Shown: positions 45,450 to 55,583, numbered from the stretch's first letter. The stretch: 64,000 nt of DNA from Capnocytophaga leadbetteri (GCF_003054025.1 NZ_QBKG01000003.1:1-64000); one strand, 5' to 3'. The notes: generated by a model from the sequence alone, not told the origin. Program-made: numbers and translations.

Positions 45450-47156
45450 TTAGTATCCTACGGCTGTATCATCGCCACGAGGATCGGCACCGCCCTCTAA
45501 AGTGCCATCGGGTTGTACTAAGATAGCATCTACCTTGCCAATGATTACAAAATTTTCTTCGCGCGGCTTATAGCCTTTGGCTTTGAGATGGGCTATCACC
45601 TCTGGGGCAAAGCCTTTGGGCTCGTACATCACATCATCGGGCAACCATTGGTGGTGAAAGCGCGGCTTGCTAACCGACTGTTGCATCGTCATACCATACT
45701 CCGCCACATTGAGGAAACACTGCAACACCGATGTAATGATAGTTGAGCCCCCTGGGGTGCCTATCACCATAAACAGCTTGCCTTCTTTTTCTATAATAGT
45801 AGGACTCATTGAGCTTAACATACGTTTGTTAGGGGCAATGGCATTTTTTTCAGAGCCTACCAATCCGTAGGTATTGGGCTCGCCCGGTTTGATGCTAAAA
45901 TCGTCCATCTGATTATTGAGGAAAAAGCCCCCGCCTTTGACATAGACCTTACTACCATAGTTAGTATTGAGGGTAGTGGTTACAGCAACGGCATTGCCAA
46001 AACGATCGACTATAGAGTAATGGGTGGTTTCATCGCTTTCGTAGCCGACTATTTTGCCGTGAGCTATCTCAGTTGATTTGCTAGCTTTATCCCACGAAAA
46101 ACTACTCATACGCTCTTTGAGGTAATCGGGCGATAGAAGCTGTTGGGTAGGCACTTTCACGAAATCGGCATCGCCCATATAATAGGCTCTGTCGGCATAA
46201 GCACGGCGTTCGGCTTCTACCAATAATTGAATATACTGCTCGCCGTTATGAGGATACTGACCTATATTATAAGGTTCTACACTCTTGAGTATCTGCGCTA
46301 AACAGATGCCTCCGCTTGAGGGCAACGGCATAGAACTAATGGTATAATCTTTATAGGTGAAGGTAATGGGCTTGCGCCATTGGGCACGGTAGTTTTTCAG
46401 GTCGTCTAAAGAGAGGATACCGCCGAGTTCTTGCACGTAAGACACTATGCGTTTGGCTGTTTCGCCATTATAAAACTCATAGCTACCATTATCGCGTATG
46501 CGCTCTAAGGTCTGAGCAAGTTCTTCGTACTTGAAGCGTTCGCCTGCTTTCCAGCCGTTTTCAAAAGGAGTAACATAATTATTAGCCTGCTTGATGAGTT
46601 CTACATTCTTATTCATATAAGAATTGGCTTGCAACTCGGTGATAAGCACCCCATTGCGCGCCAAATCGATAGCAGGCTGTATAAGTTCGCCAATAGGTAG
46701 CGACCCAAACTTTTTGTACACCTCGAAAATTCCGGCAATAGTACCCGGTACGCCTACTGCCAGCGCGCCCAGCGTACTCTTATCGGCAATGACCTTGCCG
46801 TTTTTGTCTAAATACATATCGCGGTGGGCTTTGGCAGGTGCTTTTTCGCGATAGTCTAAAGCGCCTCGCTCGCCACTGCCTAAGCGGTATACCATAAAGC
46901 CTCCGCCGCCTATATTACCGGCATTGGGGTAGGCTACTGCTAAAGCCAATTCGGTAGCTATCATAGCATCGAAGGCATTACCGCCTTTTTTGAGAATAGC
47001 AAGACCTATCTGCGAGGCTTCTTCTTTAGCACTCACCACCATAGCGTGAGGTGCTAATACCCCTTTTTGGGGGTCGGGTTGTTTTTTGGCAGGAGAATTT
47101 TGGCAACTAGCCAACAAAACTACTGCTGTTAATACTGAAAAGATTTTTTTAATCAT
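45450..47156 (-). CDS. ggt: Gamma-glutamyltransferase, lipoprotein
   Basis: The 568-residue protein has a lipoprotein signal (Cys18 in VVLLASCQN) and the full Ntn-hydrolase fold. Autocleavage should occur before T377 in DETTHYSIVD, leaving large and small subunits; the PSSGG loop (LPSSGGICL) and G-rich PGGSTI are present. It cleaves glutathione and other gamma-glutamyl compounds in the periplasm. Capnocytophaga-like bacteria have strong glutathione-degrading activity in general. No clear promoter is seen. Confidence 0.95.
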   Translation of the reverse strand: MIKKIFSVLTAVVLLASCQNSPAKKQPDPQKGVLAPHAMVVSAKEEASQIGLAILKKGGNAFDAMIATELALAVAYPNAGNIGGGGFMVYRLGSGERGALDYREKAPAKAHRDMYLDKNGKVIADKSTLGALAVGVPGTIAGIFEVYKKFGSLPIGELIQPAIDLARNGVLITELQANSYMNKNVELIKQANNYVTPFENGWKAGERFKYEELAQTLERIRDNGSYEFYNGETAKRIVSYVQELGGILSLDDLKNYRAQWRKPITFTYKDYTISSMPLPSSGGICLAQILKSVEPYNIGQYPHNGEQYIQLLVEAERRAYADRAYYMGDADFVKVPTQQLLSPDYLKERMSSFSWDKASKSTEIAHGKIVGYESDETTHYSIVDRFGNAVAVTTTLNTNYGSKVYVKGGGFFLNNQMDDFSIKPGEPNTYGLVGSEKNAIAPNKRMLSSMSPTIIEKEGKLFMVIGTPGGSTIITSVLQCFLNVAEYGMTMQQSVSKPRFHHQWLPDDVMYEPKGFAPEVIAHLKAKGYKPREENFVIIGKVDAILVQPDGTLEGGADPRGDDTAVGY

Positions 47157-47237
47157 TTTAATTTAGTTACTTTTTTATTTAATTTTTGAGTGTTTTTGTT
47201 TTATAGCTTATAAGTAAACAAATAACAGTGAGTCGCT

Positions 47238-47269
47238 AGTGATTAGTATGCTCTTTGATACTAATCACT
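47238..47269. terminator. Perfect 12-bp hairpin after sucC
   Basis: AGTGATTAGTAT (47238-47249) pairs with ATACTAATCACT (47258-47269) with an 8-nt loop. It is built from the ACTAACGACTAA-type repeat. It has no T run, so terminator function is uncertain. Confidence 0.45.
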
Positions 47270-47295
47270 AACGACTAAAATTTATTGTGTATTAA

Positions 47296-48492
47296 TTATT
47301 GACTAACGACTGCCTTTACTTTATCGGCTGCTTCTTGGAATAAAATAGCTGAATGAACGGCTAAGCCTGAATTGTCTAATATCTCTTTGGCAAGCTCGGC
47401 ATTAGTGCCTTGCAAACGTACAATAATAGGCACTTTGATAGCATCGCCCATATTTTGATAAGCATCAACTACCCCTTGTGCTACTCGGTCGCAGCGCACA
47501 ATACCACCAAATATATTGATAAGAATTGCCTTTACATTAGGGTCTTTGAGAATTATGCGGAAAGCTGCTTCTACACGTTTGGCATCGGCAGTACCTCCTA
47601 CATCGAGGAAGTTAGCGGGTGAACCCCCTGCTTGCTTAATCAAATCCATAGTAGCCATTGCTAAGCCAGCCCCGTTTACCATACAGCCTACGTTGCCATC
47701 GAGGGCTACATAATTGAGCCCTACGGCTTTGGCTTCTACCTCTACAGGGTTTTCTTCGCGTATATCGCGATAAGCCGCGTACTCAGGGTGACGGAAAAGC
47801 GCATTGTCATCGAGTACTACTTTGGCATCTACTGCTAATATCTTATTGTCTGAAGTTTTTAACACGGGGTTAATTTCAAACAGATTGGCATCAGATGATA
47901 CATAGGCATTGTAGAGGGCTGTAACAAACTTCACCATATCTTTTTGCGCCTCGCCACTAAGTCCTAAATTAAACGCTATTTGGCGTGCTTGGAAGGGTTG
48001 TAAGCCTACAGCAGGGTCTATCTCTTCAGTGAAAATAAGGTGAGGCGTTTGGGCAGCTACGGTTTCGATATCCATACCTCCTTCAGTAGAATACATTATC
48101 ATATTCTTACCTTTGGCGCGGTTTAGCAATACCGACATATAGAACTCTGCCGGCTCGCTTTCGCCAGGGTAATACACGTCTTCGGCTATAAGAACCTGAT
48201 GCACTTCTTTGCCCGTAGGAGGGGTTTGAGGGGTAATAAGGTGCATACCAATGATTTGTGAAGCAAGCGGCTCTACGTCTTGCAATCCTTTAGCCAACTT
48301 TACACCGCCGCCTTTACCGCGTCCGCCGGCGTGTATTTGTGCTTTTACCACATACCATTTGGTACCGGTCGTCTCAGTTAATTCTTTAGCCGCTGCCACT
48401 GCTTCAGCGGGAGTTTGTGCTACGATACCACGCTGCACACGTACTCCGAAACTCGATAGGATTTCCTTTCCTTGATATTCGTGTAAATTCAT
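47296..48492 (-). CDS. sucC: Succinate-CoA ligase (ADP-forming) beta subunit
   Basis: From ATG at 48492 (MNLHEYQGKEILSSFG, the standard start) the protein has 398 residues; a frame open to 48522 adds a spurious ten residues. It has the ATP-grasp N domain with HAGGRGKGGGVKLA and the C-terminal domain with GGIVRCD. It works with the alpha subunit SucD in the TCA cycle. sucD is not adjacent, unlike in many other phyla. A -7 TATCTTTG lies at 48520-48527 with a weak -33. Confidence 0.96.
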   Translation of the reverse strand: MNLHEYQGKEILSSFGVRVQRGIVAQTPAEAVAAAKELTETTGTKWYVVKAQIHAGGRGKGGGVKLAKGLQDVEPLASQIIGMHLITPQTPPTGKEVHQVLIAEDVYYPGESEPAEFYMSVLLNRAKGKNMIMYSTEGGMDIETVAAQTPHLIFTEEIDPAVGLQPFQARQIAFNLGLSGEAQKDMVKFVTALYNAYVSSDANLFEINPVLKTSDNKILAVDAKVVLDDNALFRHPEYAAYRDIREENPVEVEAKAVGLNYVALDGNVGCMVNGAGLAMATMDLIKQAGGSPANFLDVGGTADAKRVEAAFRIILKDPNVKAILINIFGGIVRCDRVAQGVVDAYQNMGDAIKVPIIVRLQGTNAELAKEILDNSGLAVHSAILFQEAADKVKAVVSQ

Positions 48493-48593
48493 ACGTTGAT
48501 TAATTTGATAACTTTTCGACAAAGATAGAAACTTTTTTTTGAATATAAAAAGTTTTTACAAGATTTTTTTCTGACGAAAGGTTTATTGGTTAT

Positions 48594-48696
48594 TTGTACT
48601 TCGCTATTTCTTCGCTAATCCTTCGCTAATCCTTCGCTCTTCCTATATTGTTCCTATATCGAATGTAAGGGGTAAGTATAAAGAGAAAATTTTTCT
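48594..48696 (-). repeat. GCGAAGGA-module repeat, inverted copy
   Basis: The complement of 48630-48696 matches 30677-30743 with one mismatch. On this strand it continues with three tandem GCGAAGGATTA-like units (complement of TTCGCTAATCCTTCGC), one more than the first copy. Confidence 0.85.
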
Positions 48697-48709
48697 ACTA
48701 ATAGGCAAA

Positions 48710-48740
48710 TTTGCTAATTGATAAATTATTCGTATCTTTG
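48710..48740 (+). promoter_or_regulatory. Promoter of the accessory patch
   Basis: TTTG (48710-48713), 19-bp spacer CTAATTGATAAATTATTCG, TATCTTTG (48733-48740). From the -33 element on it differs from the pyrB promoter cassette at only a few bases. Confidence 0.85.
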
Positions 48741-48812
48741 TGCTTAAGAGTGATTTACTAAAAACTTTTTGTACAGCTCTTTTATTATAAAAAAAATAAA
48801 ACAGATAATATA

Positions 48813-48920
48813 ATGGACTATAAAAATAAAGTATTTGTTAATGGGAAGTTACAACAGATAAATGATTTTGAAAAGATTAGTACATACCACTGGCAATGGG
48901 TAGTAATAAATCCTAATTAG
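48813..48920 (+). CDS. Small open frame of 35 codons, function unknown
   Basis: ATG at 48813 gives a 35-residue peptide beginning MDYKNKVFVNGKLQQINDFE and ending YHWQWVVINPN, with three aromatic residues clustered near the end. It lies about 70 bp after an exact promoter and 69 bp before a lipoprotein gene. It may be a real small protein or the truncated head of a lost gene. Confidence 0.4.
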   Translation: MDYKNKVFVNGKLQQINDFEKISTYHWQWVVINPN

Positions 48921-48989
48921 TTAAATTAGATAGTAAAACTCCCATTACTACTAATAACCTATTTAAAGAAATTTCAAAACTATAGTTAT

Positions 48990-49802
48990 ATGCAAAGAAT
49001 AATATTTTTATTATGTTTAGTTTTAGTAGCCTGTAAGCCTAAAAACGAAGAGGTAGCTGTTATAACTCCTCAAAGGGAACTCTCTGAAATAGAAAAAAGA
49101 ATTTTAGAGGATAGGAGGCTTCCCGTATACAATCACACTGTAGAACAGATTGACTGGGAGGTTCTCCTGCTATTTGTAAATGACCATATTAAGGAATATA
49201 AGAAGAAAAATGGCGATAGAATCACCTCAATGAGGTATTATTCTATAGGAGCGAGCTCAGTTGAAGTTTCAAATCAAGAACCTTATGTAGAAATTTTTAA
49301 AAATTATCATCCTAATGGTCAGATAAATAGCATTGTAAAGATAGCTAAGGGCTTTAGAAATAGAGCAATAGGTAAATCAATATACTATGATGAATACGGG
49401 AACAAAACTATTATAGATAATGATACTCTCTATGGAGCGTTAAAATACAATGATATCGTTAGGCTACTTATTAATGAAAGACTAATTGATGACCCAACCA
49501 AAGAAATAGGAAGACATAGACTTGAAGAGAGTGAATTTGGGGTTAAATATATAAAGGAAGTGAACTTTTGGTATGCTGTAATCTCAATCAGACCAATGAA
49601 AAAATGGATAGGAAAATTGAAAGAATGGAAAGCCCTAAAAGAAGCAATGGAAGTCCAAAAAGATTTGGATAAACAATACAAAGAAAAACCTTGTGCAGAA
49701 ACTCATATATATGCTGAACTTTATATAGATGGAGATACAGGGAAAATTTATCTTAAGAATGAATATGATAAAGGTTATTATGTAGATTATACAAAGGAAT
49801 AA
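48990..49802 (+). CDS. Lipoprotein of unknown function
   Basis: The 270-residue protein has a lipoprotein signal (MQRIIFLLCLVLVAC, Cys15). Its middle has a MORN-like phrase (YHPNGQINSIVKIAKGFRNR, IYYDEYGNKT), as in small immunity or surface proteins. The C half is charged and helical. Base composition is AT-richer than the surrounding housekeeping genes, consistent with an acquired patch. No family is recognised. Confidence 0.6.
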   Translation: MQRIIFLLCLVLVACKPKNEEVAVITPQRELSEIEKRILEDRRLPVYNHTVEQIDWEVLLLFVNDHIKEYKKKNGDRITSMRYYSIGASSVEVSNQEPYVEIFKNYHPNGQINSIVKIAKGFRNRAIGKSIYYDEYGNKTIIDNDTLYGALKYNDIVRLLINERLIDDPTKEIGRHRLEESEFGVKYIKEVNFWYAVISIRPMKKWIGKLKEWKALKEAMEVQKDLDKQYKEKPCAETHIYAELYIDGDTGKIYLKNEYDKGYYVDYTKE

Positions 49803-49807
49803 TTTTT

Positions 49808-49996
49808 TATTCTAAAGTAAAAACCGATGGTGTTTGCTAAAAAATAGAAAAACTTTATAAAATTACTGTAATCCCTGAAAATAATGAAAACCACACTAAT
49901 ACAGAAATAGTAGAAACTCGTGTTACGGATTTAGGTAAAAAAATAGACGTAATTAAAATTATAAAAGATTATGACCCAGAAGATATTTCTATATAG
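49808..49996 (+). pseudogene. Gene remnant with in-frame stop
   Basis: A frame reading FYSKVKTDGVC, a TAA stop (49838-49840), then KIEKLYKITVIPENNENHT and TDLGKKIDVIKIIKDYDPED up to the stop at 49994-49996. The sequence stays protein-like on both sides of the TAA, so it looks like the tail of a gene broken by a nonsense change and lacking a start. The next lipoprotein gene starts inside its end. Confidence 0.5.
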
Positions 49997-50540
49997 CTTA
50001 CTAATAGGTGTATCCTTTTTAAGCTGTTTCAATACACCTAAAAAAACCATTTCCTTTTTATTAAAAATAGAAACCAAAAAGGATACTATTTTAAGTAGAG
50101 AAGTTTTTTATAAGAAAGTAGAAAATCTTATCAATCAAACTATTGAAAATAGAGAAAATAATAAAAATTACTTTAAAACCAATGATAGTTTAAATTATTA
50201 TTTTTCAAAATTTTCACCAGAAGAATTGTTTGAAGATAACCATTTTAAGGCTATAACAGGGCGATTGTTGGAATATGAATACTTGAAAGTCAGAAATAGT
50301 GGAGAATATGACCCAGAGTCTTTTTCTGTATATAATTTGACGATTCTTTTATTAGCTTCAAAAAATAACAGAAGTGAATTTTTCATTCTAAAAGTTATAA
50401 ACAAAGGAATTTCGGACTTTGTTTGTATAGATTCTATTGTGTTAGCATTGGATAAGATCCCACAAATGCAAAATGATTCCATTCATAAAATTTGTATTGA
50501 TCTGGTAAAACGCAACAAAACAGGCCGTTGCAAATGGTGA
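49971..50540 (+). CDS. Small lipoprotein of unknown function
   Basis: The 189-residue protein has a lipoprotein signal (MTQKIFLYSLLIGVSFLSC, Cys19). The body is Lys/Asn/Glu-rich, helical and AT-rich in codon use. The start overlaps the end of the preceding remnant by 26 bp. It is followed within 40 bp by the left end of a decayed IS1595-type element. No family is recognised. Confidence 0.55.
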   Translation: MTQKIFLYSLLIGVSFLSCFNTPKKTISFLLKIETKKDTILSREVFYKKVENLINQTIENRENNKNYFKTNDSLNYYFSKFSPEELFEDNHFKAITGRLLEYEYLKVRNSGEYDPESFSVYNLTILLLASKNNRSEFFILKVINKGISDFVCIDSIVLALDKIPQMQNDSIHKICIDLVKRNKTGRCKW

Positions 50541-50630
50541 ATATTATGCGGGTTAAACCTGTCTATGAGAAAATATTGATTGAGGTGTCAAAATAATTTC
50601 ATATATTTGCATTCTGAAAATTAATGTATT

Positions 50631-51038
50631 ATGGAATTATTTAAGGGACAAAGCCTCTTAGAGTTTACTGAACGCTTTAAAACTGACTTAGATTGCGAAG
50701 AATACTTAGCTTCCATAAAATGGGAAAAAGGGTATTGTTGCCGTAAATGTGGACATACAAAATACCAAGTTCGCAAAGATTTTTCACGCACTTGCAATAT
50801 CTGTTCAGATACAGAAAGTCCTACAGCTGGAACACTATTTCATAGACTAAAATTTGGGTTACGTAAAGCATTTTTTATATGTTTTGAAATGACAACTACA
50901 ACTAAAGGGTTATCAGCCTCACAAGTTGCTCGTCGTTATGAAATTAGTCGTCAGACTGCACATTATTTTATGCAAAAAGTCCGTGAAGCTATGAAATCCA
51001 GTGAGTCACACAAAATGAATGATAGAGTGCAAGTTTGA
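50631..51038 (+). pseudogene. IS1595-family transposase, N-terminal part, frameshifted
   Basis: The 135-residue frame has the ISXO2-like zinc ribbon (CCRKCGHTKYQVRKDFSRTC then CNIC) and a helix-turn-helix-like part (SASQVARRYEISRQTAHYF). The catalytic first Asp of the DDE triad should come in VQVDEFTIGGKEEG. That sequence is present, but in the next frame, because of one extra T after GTGCAAG at about 51031-51038, so translation stops at VQV. Confidence 0.85.
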
Positions 51039-51101
51039 TGAATTTACCATAGGAGGAAAAGAGGAAGGAAAACAAGGTTGAAGCTATGAGGTATATATTC
51101 T

Positions 51102-51251
51102 TGGGTATCAGAATTTAACATAGACCGATATTTAGCGGAATACAGTTTTAGAATTAATCGCTCACAAAATAAAGATACTATATTTAACAAATTAATGAAA
51201 AGAATTGTAGAACGTTCTCCCGTTTCCCAAAGTCAATTAGTATGTAGCTAA
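51102..51251 (+). pseudogene. IS1595-family transposase, C-terminal fragment
   Basis: A 49-codon frame beginning WVSEFNIDRYLAEYSFRINR and ending at the TAA 51249-51251 matches the C terminus of IS1595 transposases (the FNxRxN-like region after the final catalytic Glu). Everything between the first Asp region and this tail is deleted. Confidence 0.75.
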
Positions 51252-51254
51252 ATA

Positions 51255-51398
51255 GACACCTCAAAAATTAAATTTAAAGATAGCGCAGAGCCTTATAATA
51301 ACGAGGGATATTTAACTGAAAAAGCTATTGCTGCTAAAGCCCTATTTAACAGAATAGGACACCCTAAGGACTTTTTGCAAGGAATTGCGCATAATTAG
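51255..51398 (+). pseudogene. C-terminal remnant of a gene interrupted by the IS
   Basis: Directly beyond the right inverted repeat an open frame reads DTSKIKFKDSAEPYNNEGY then LTEKAIAAKALFNRIGHPKD to the stop at 51396-51398. It has no start codon and the codons look genuine. It may be the tail of a gene whose front was displaced or lost when the IS inserted. Family unknown. Confidence 0.45.
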
Positions 51399-51423
51399 TC
51401 GTTAATTACTAATCAAAAGAATT

Positions 51424-51462
51424 GAAAAACTGCAAGGATACTAAGTTACCTTGCAGTTTTTT
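51424..51462 (+). terminator. Terminator closing the accessory patch
   Basis: AACTGCAAGG (51428-51437) pairs with CCTTGCAGTT (51449-51458), followed by T6. Confidence 0.85.
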
Positions 51463-51482
51463 AGGCTATTTATCATTTGTCT

Positions 51483-51513
51483 TTTGCCATTTGCCATTTT
51501 TTTATTATCTTTG
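51483..51513 (+). promoter_or_regulatory. Promoter of the lptE-like gene
   Basis: TTTG (51483-51486), 19-bp spacer, TATCTTTG (51506-51513). Confidence 0.85.
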
Positions 51514-51539
51514 CGCGCTAAATTATCTTTTCTACTGAA

Positions 51540-52031
51540 ATGAAATACCTTATATATATACTTTTAGCCTTAGGGTTTACTGGCTGTGGTATCTACAATT
51601 TCACCGGAGGAAGCACCGGAAGTGCTAAGACTTTTCAGGTTAATTTCTTCCGAAATGACGCTCCGTTAGTAGAACCTGGTCTTGACCGCGACTTTACCCT
51701 CGCCCTGCAAGACCTTATCAATAACCAAACAAACCTAAGCCTTACCGACCGCAATGGCGACTTAGTATATGAGGGCGAAATAGTAGAATTTAGCATCACC
51801 CCGATGACGGCTACTGCGGGACAAACCGCTGCCCAAAACCGCGTGACTATAGGCGTAAACGTGCGTTTTACCAATCATACCGAAGAGAAAAAAGACTTTG
51901 AAAAACGTTTTTCTTTCTACTATGATTATCCGGCTGCCGCTCAGTTTAACTCGGTGAAAGGGCAGGCTATACCGCAGATATTTGAACGCATCACTCAAGA
52001 TATTTTTAACGCATCATTAGCAGATTGGTAG
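51540..52031 (+). CDS. LptE-like LPS assembly lipoprotein
   Basis: The 163-residue protein has a lipoprotein signal with Cys16 (LGFTGCGIYNFTGGS) and the short beta/alpha fold of Bacteroidota LptE-type proteins (RDFTLALQDLINNQTNL, VEFSITPMTA, FEKRFSFYYDY). LptE plugs the LptD barrel that delivers LPS to the outer-membrane surface. It stands first in a run with a TTG-started gene and secG, as in other Flavobacteriia. Confidence 0.85.
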   Translation: MKYLIYILLALGFTGCGIYNFTGGSTGSAKTFQVNFFRNDAPLVEPGLDRDFTLALQDLINNQTNLSLTDRNGDLVYEGEIVEFSITPMTATAGQTAAQNRVTIGVNVRFTNHTEEKKDFEKRFSFYYDYPAAAQFNSVKGQAIPQIFERITQDIFNASLADW

Positions 52032-52130
52032 ATTTGCTGATTTGCCGATTTGTCGATTTGCCAATGAGAAAGATTGACAAATTAGCAAATTAGCAAATTA
52101 GCAAATTGACAAATTGACAAATTGACAGTA
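52032..52130. repeat. AAATTAGC/AAATTGAC simple repeat tract
   Basis: Degenerate tandem copies of GACAAATTAGCAAATT with their TTTGCCGATTTG complement. The tract supplies the TTG that appears to start the next gene. Related tracts lie at 53498-53535, 56205-56240, 59580-59672 and 62058-62170. Confidence 0.8.
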
Positions 52131-52949
52131 AAGGAGTTCATAGAGATTATTAGGCAGCCCTACACTATCAGCAGTGCACAAGTGCGCGAGTTAGACGAGA
52201 TAGTGAAGGAGTTCCCTTATTTTCAGGCGGTAAGGGTATTGCAACTCAAACTGCTGCACTCTGAGGGTAACTATCGCTATAGCAAAGCTCTGAAACTGGC
52301 AGCCGTACACGTGACTGACCGCACGGTGCTTTTTAACTTTATCAATTCAAAAGATATTATTCCTGATTTCTCTACGATTAGGTCTGACTTTGAGCGTATT
52401 AGTAAAGCACACGAGCGCAAAGAGGCGGTAGAAGACAATGCGCCACCGAAAGTGAGCTATATAGATAATAGTCCGCGTAATTTTCGTCCTACCCTACCCG
52501 ACCCAATCTTTGAGGAAAAGATTATCCCTGATGAGCTTATCAATCATCAGGAGCTGACAGACCTATTCGTACCTAAGACAGCGCAACCCACGCCTAAGCC
52601 TGAAATGCCCGCTTGGTCGCCCCCACCACCGGCTGACGACCCTACGCCTGCGCATTATCAGAGTGACACTGTGGCAGAGAAATTTAAGCTCATAGATAAA
52701 TTCTTAGAGAACAACCCGAAAATAGAAGCGTCTAAAGAATACGTGTCGAACGTGAATTTGGCAGATGAAGTGAAGGGTGATGAGAGACAATTAATGACTG
52801 AAACATTAGCGCAAGTGTATGTAAATCAGCGTAAATACAAACAAGCTATACAAGCTTATCAAATATTAATTTTGAAAAATCCAAAAAAAAGTGCTTACTT
52901 TGCAGCCCAAATAGAAAATATCAAAAAATTACAGCAAAATAATTTATAA
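52122..52949 (+). CDS. Conserved protein of unknown function, TTG start
   Basis: The 275-residue protein has an N-terminal helical region (about 1-90: VKEFIEIIRQPYTISSAQVRE, YFQAVRVLQLKLL), a Pro-rich linker (about 150-190) and a short TPR-like C terminus (about 225-275: LAQVYVNQRKYKQAIQAYQIL). No ATG or GTG fits the conserved N terminus. The only near start is TTG at 52122, inside the simple repeat, with GGAG at 52132-52135 being downstream, not a ribosome site. It sits between lptE and secG, an arrangement seen in other Flavobacteriia. Confidence 0.72.
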   Translation: MTVKEFIEIIRQPYTISSAQVRELDEIVKEFPYFQAVRVLQLKLLHSEGNYRYSKALKLAAVHVTDRTVLFNFINSKDIIPDFSTIRSDFERISKAHERKEAVEDNAPPKVSYIDNSPRNFRPTLPDPIFEEKIIPDELINHQELTDLFVPKTAQPTPKPEMPAWSPPPPADDPTPAHYQSDTVAEKFKLIDKFLENNPKIEASKEYVSNVNLADEVKGDERQLMTETLAQVYVNQRKYKQAIQAYQILILKNPKKSAYFAAQIENIKKLQQNNL

Positions 52950-52952
52950 CAA

Positions 52953-53315
52953 ATGACAGCATTCAACATCTTTTTAGTTTTATGTGTAGTGGTATGCTTA
53001 CTACTCGCTTTAGTTATTATGGTTCAAAACCCTAAAGGGGGCGGACTTTCTTCTACCTTTGGAGGTAATACCCAAGTAGTGGGTGGAGTGAAGAAAACTG
53101 GTGACTTTCTTGAGCGCAGTACTTGGACTTTTGCCGGTGCGTTAGCAGTGCTTATCTTAGTAGCTAACACTTTGTTGCTTAGCAATACCGGTGTTAACGC
53201 TGACTCTAAATTATTAGACGGCAGTACTCCTGTAGCTCCTCTACAACAAGCACCCGCTAACAACGCTACTGAGGCTCCTGCAACTCCTGCAACCTCTACT
53301 AACACCGGCAACTAA
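52953..53315 (+). CDS. secG: Preprotein translocase subunit SecG
   Basis: The 120-residue protein has two membrane helices (about 3-23 and 57-77) around the SecG signature VIMVQNPKGGGLSSTFGG. The C-terminal tail is Ala/Pro/Thr-rich and low-complexity, as usual in Bacteroidota. SecG assists SecYE in export. It begins 3 bp after the previous stop, in one transcript with it. Confidence 0.95.
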   Translation: MTAFNIFLVLCVVVCLLLALVIMVQNPKGGGLSSTFGGNTQVVGGVKKTGDFLERSTWTFAGALAVLILVANTLLLSNTGVNADSKLLDGSTPVAPLQQAPANNATEAPATPATSTNTGN

Positions 53316-53358
53316 GAAAAAAAGGTCTCCTTGAGACATTTATACGATTTCTATTCTA

Positions 53359-53380
53359 AGGGCGAATTGCAATTCGCCCT
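53359..53380. terminator. Perfect 22-bp palindrome after secG
   Basis: Arms AGGGCGAATTG and its complement make a loopless palindrome. It could end the lptE-secG run or act as a binding site; there is no T run, so terminator function is not certain. Confidence 0.5.
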
Positions 53381-53444
53381 ACTCTGTTACTGCTAATCTT
53401 TAGCGAGCTTTTTTTGATTAGCTATAATAAATTAGCAATATCAT

Positions 53445-53478
53445 ACTGACAAAATGTCAGTTTTTAGAGATTGGCACG
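53445..53478 (+). promoter_or_regulatory. Putative heat-shock control site before groES
   Basis: The 17-bp inverted repeat ACTGACA-AAA-TGTCAGT (53445-53461) is followed 9 bp later by TTGGCACG (53471-53478). No TAnnTTTG box is seen, unlike most other genes here. Neither a CIRCE-like 9-bp repeat nor a complete sigma-54 -24/-12 pair is present. Confidence 0.5.
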
Positions 53479-53561
53479 GTTTTAGGGAATAGGAGATTAG
53501 CAAATTTGAAAATCAGCAAATTTGTAAGTAAATGAGTTAATAACTAAAAACTAAACAAATA

Positions 53562-53840
53562 ATGGCAAAATTGAATATCAAACCTTTAGCTGATAGAGTG
53601 GTGATTGAACCAGCCGTAGCTGAAACAACCACTGCATCGGGTATCATTATCCCTGATACAGCAAAAGAAAAACCTCAAAAAGGTACTGTAGTAGCAGTAG
53701 GTGCTGGTACTAAAGATAATCCTGTAACCCTAAAAGTAGGCGATACCGTACTATACGGCAAATACGCAGGTACAGAACTGAAATTAGAAGGTAAAGATTA
53801 CCTTATTATGCGTGAAAATGACGTGTTGGCAGTAATCTAA
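53562..53840 (+). CDS. groS: Co-chaperonin GroES
   Basis: The 92-residue protein is full-length GroES, with [11 protein letters not shown], the mobile loop ([19 protein letters not shown]) and the [18 protein letters not shown] ending. It caps the GroEL ring. groL follows after 33 bp in the standard operon. Confidence 0.98.
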   Translation: MAKLNIKPLADRVVIEPAVAETTTASGIIIPDTAKEKPQKGTVVAVGAGTKDNPVTLKVGDTVLYGKYAGTELKLEGKDYLIMRENDVLAVI

Positions 53841-53867
53841 ATCATAATTCAACAACTTATTAATTAA

Positions 53868-55508
<1,641 letters not shown>

Positions 55509-55538
55509 TAAGTTTTTCACACCATTATTCATATTTAT

Positions 55539-55583
55539 AAATAAAAAGACGCTGTTAGTATTTAACAGCGTCTTTTTATTTAT
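55539..55583. terminator. Bidirectional terminator between groL and ruvA
   Basis: ATAAATAAAAAGACGCTGTTA pairs almost in full with its complement around a short loop (55537-55585), with A and T runs on either side. Confidence 0.9.

Larger units (their letters stand above)
50580..51264 (+). mobile_element. Decayed IS1595-family (ISXO2-like) insertion sequence
   Basis: Perfect 10-bp terminal inverted repeats TTGAGGTGTC (50580-50589) and GACACCTCAA (51255-51264) bracket a broken transposase. The element is about 685 bp, shorter than the roughly 1 kb usual for the family, because the middle of the transposase is missing. No clear 8-bp target duplication is seen. Confidence 0.82.

Noticed and set aside
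53471-53488. Sigma-54 promoter before groES
   Set aside because: TTGGCAC resembles a -24 element, but no GC-containing -12 element is present at the required spacing.
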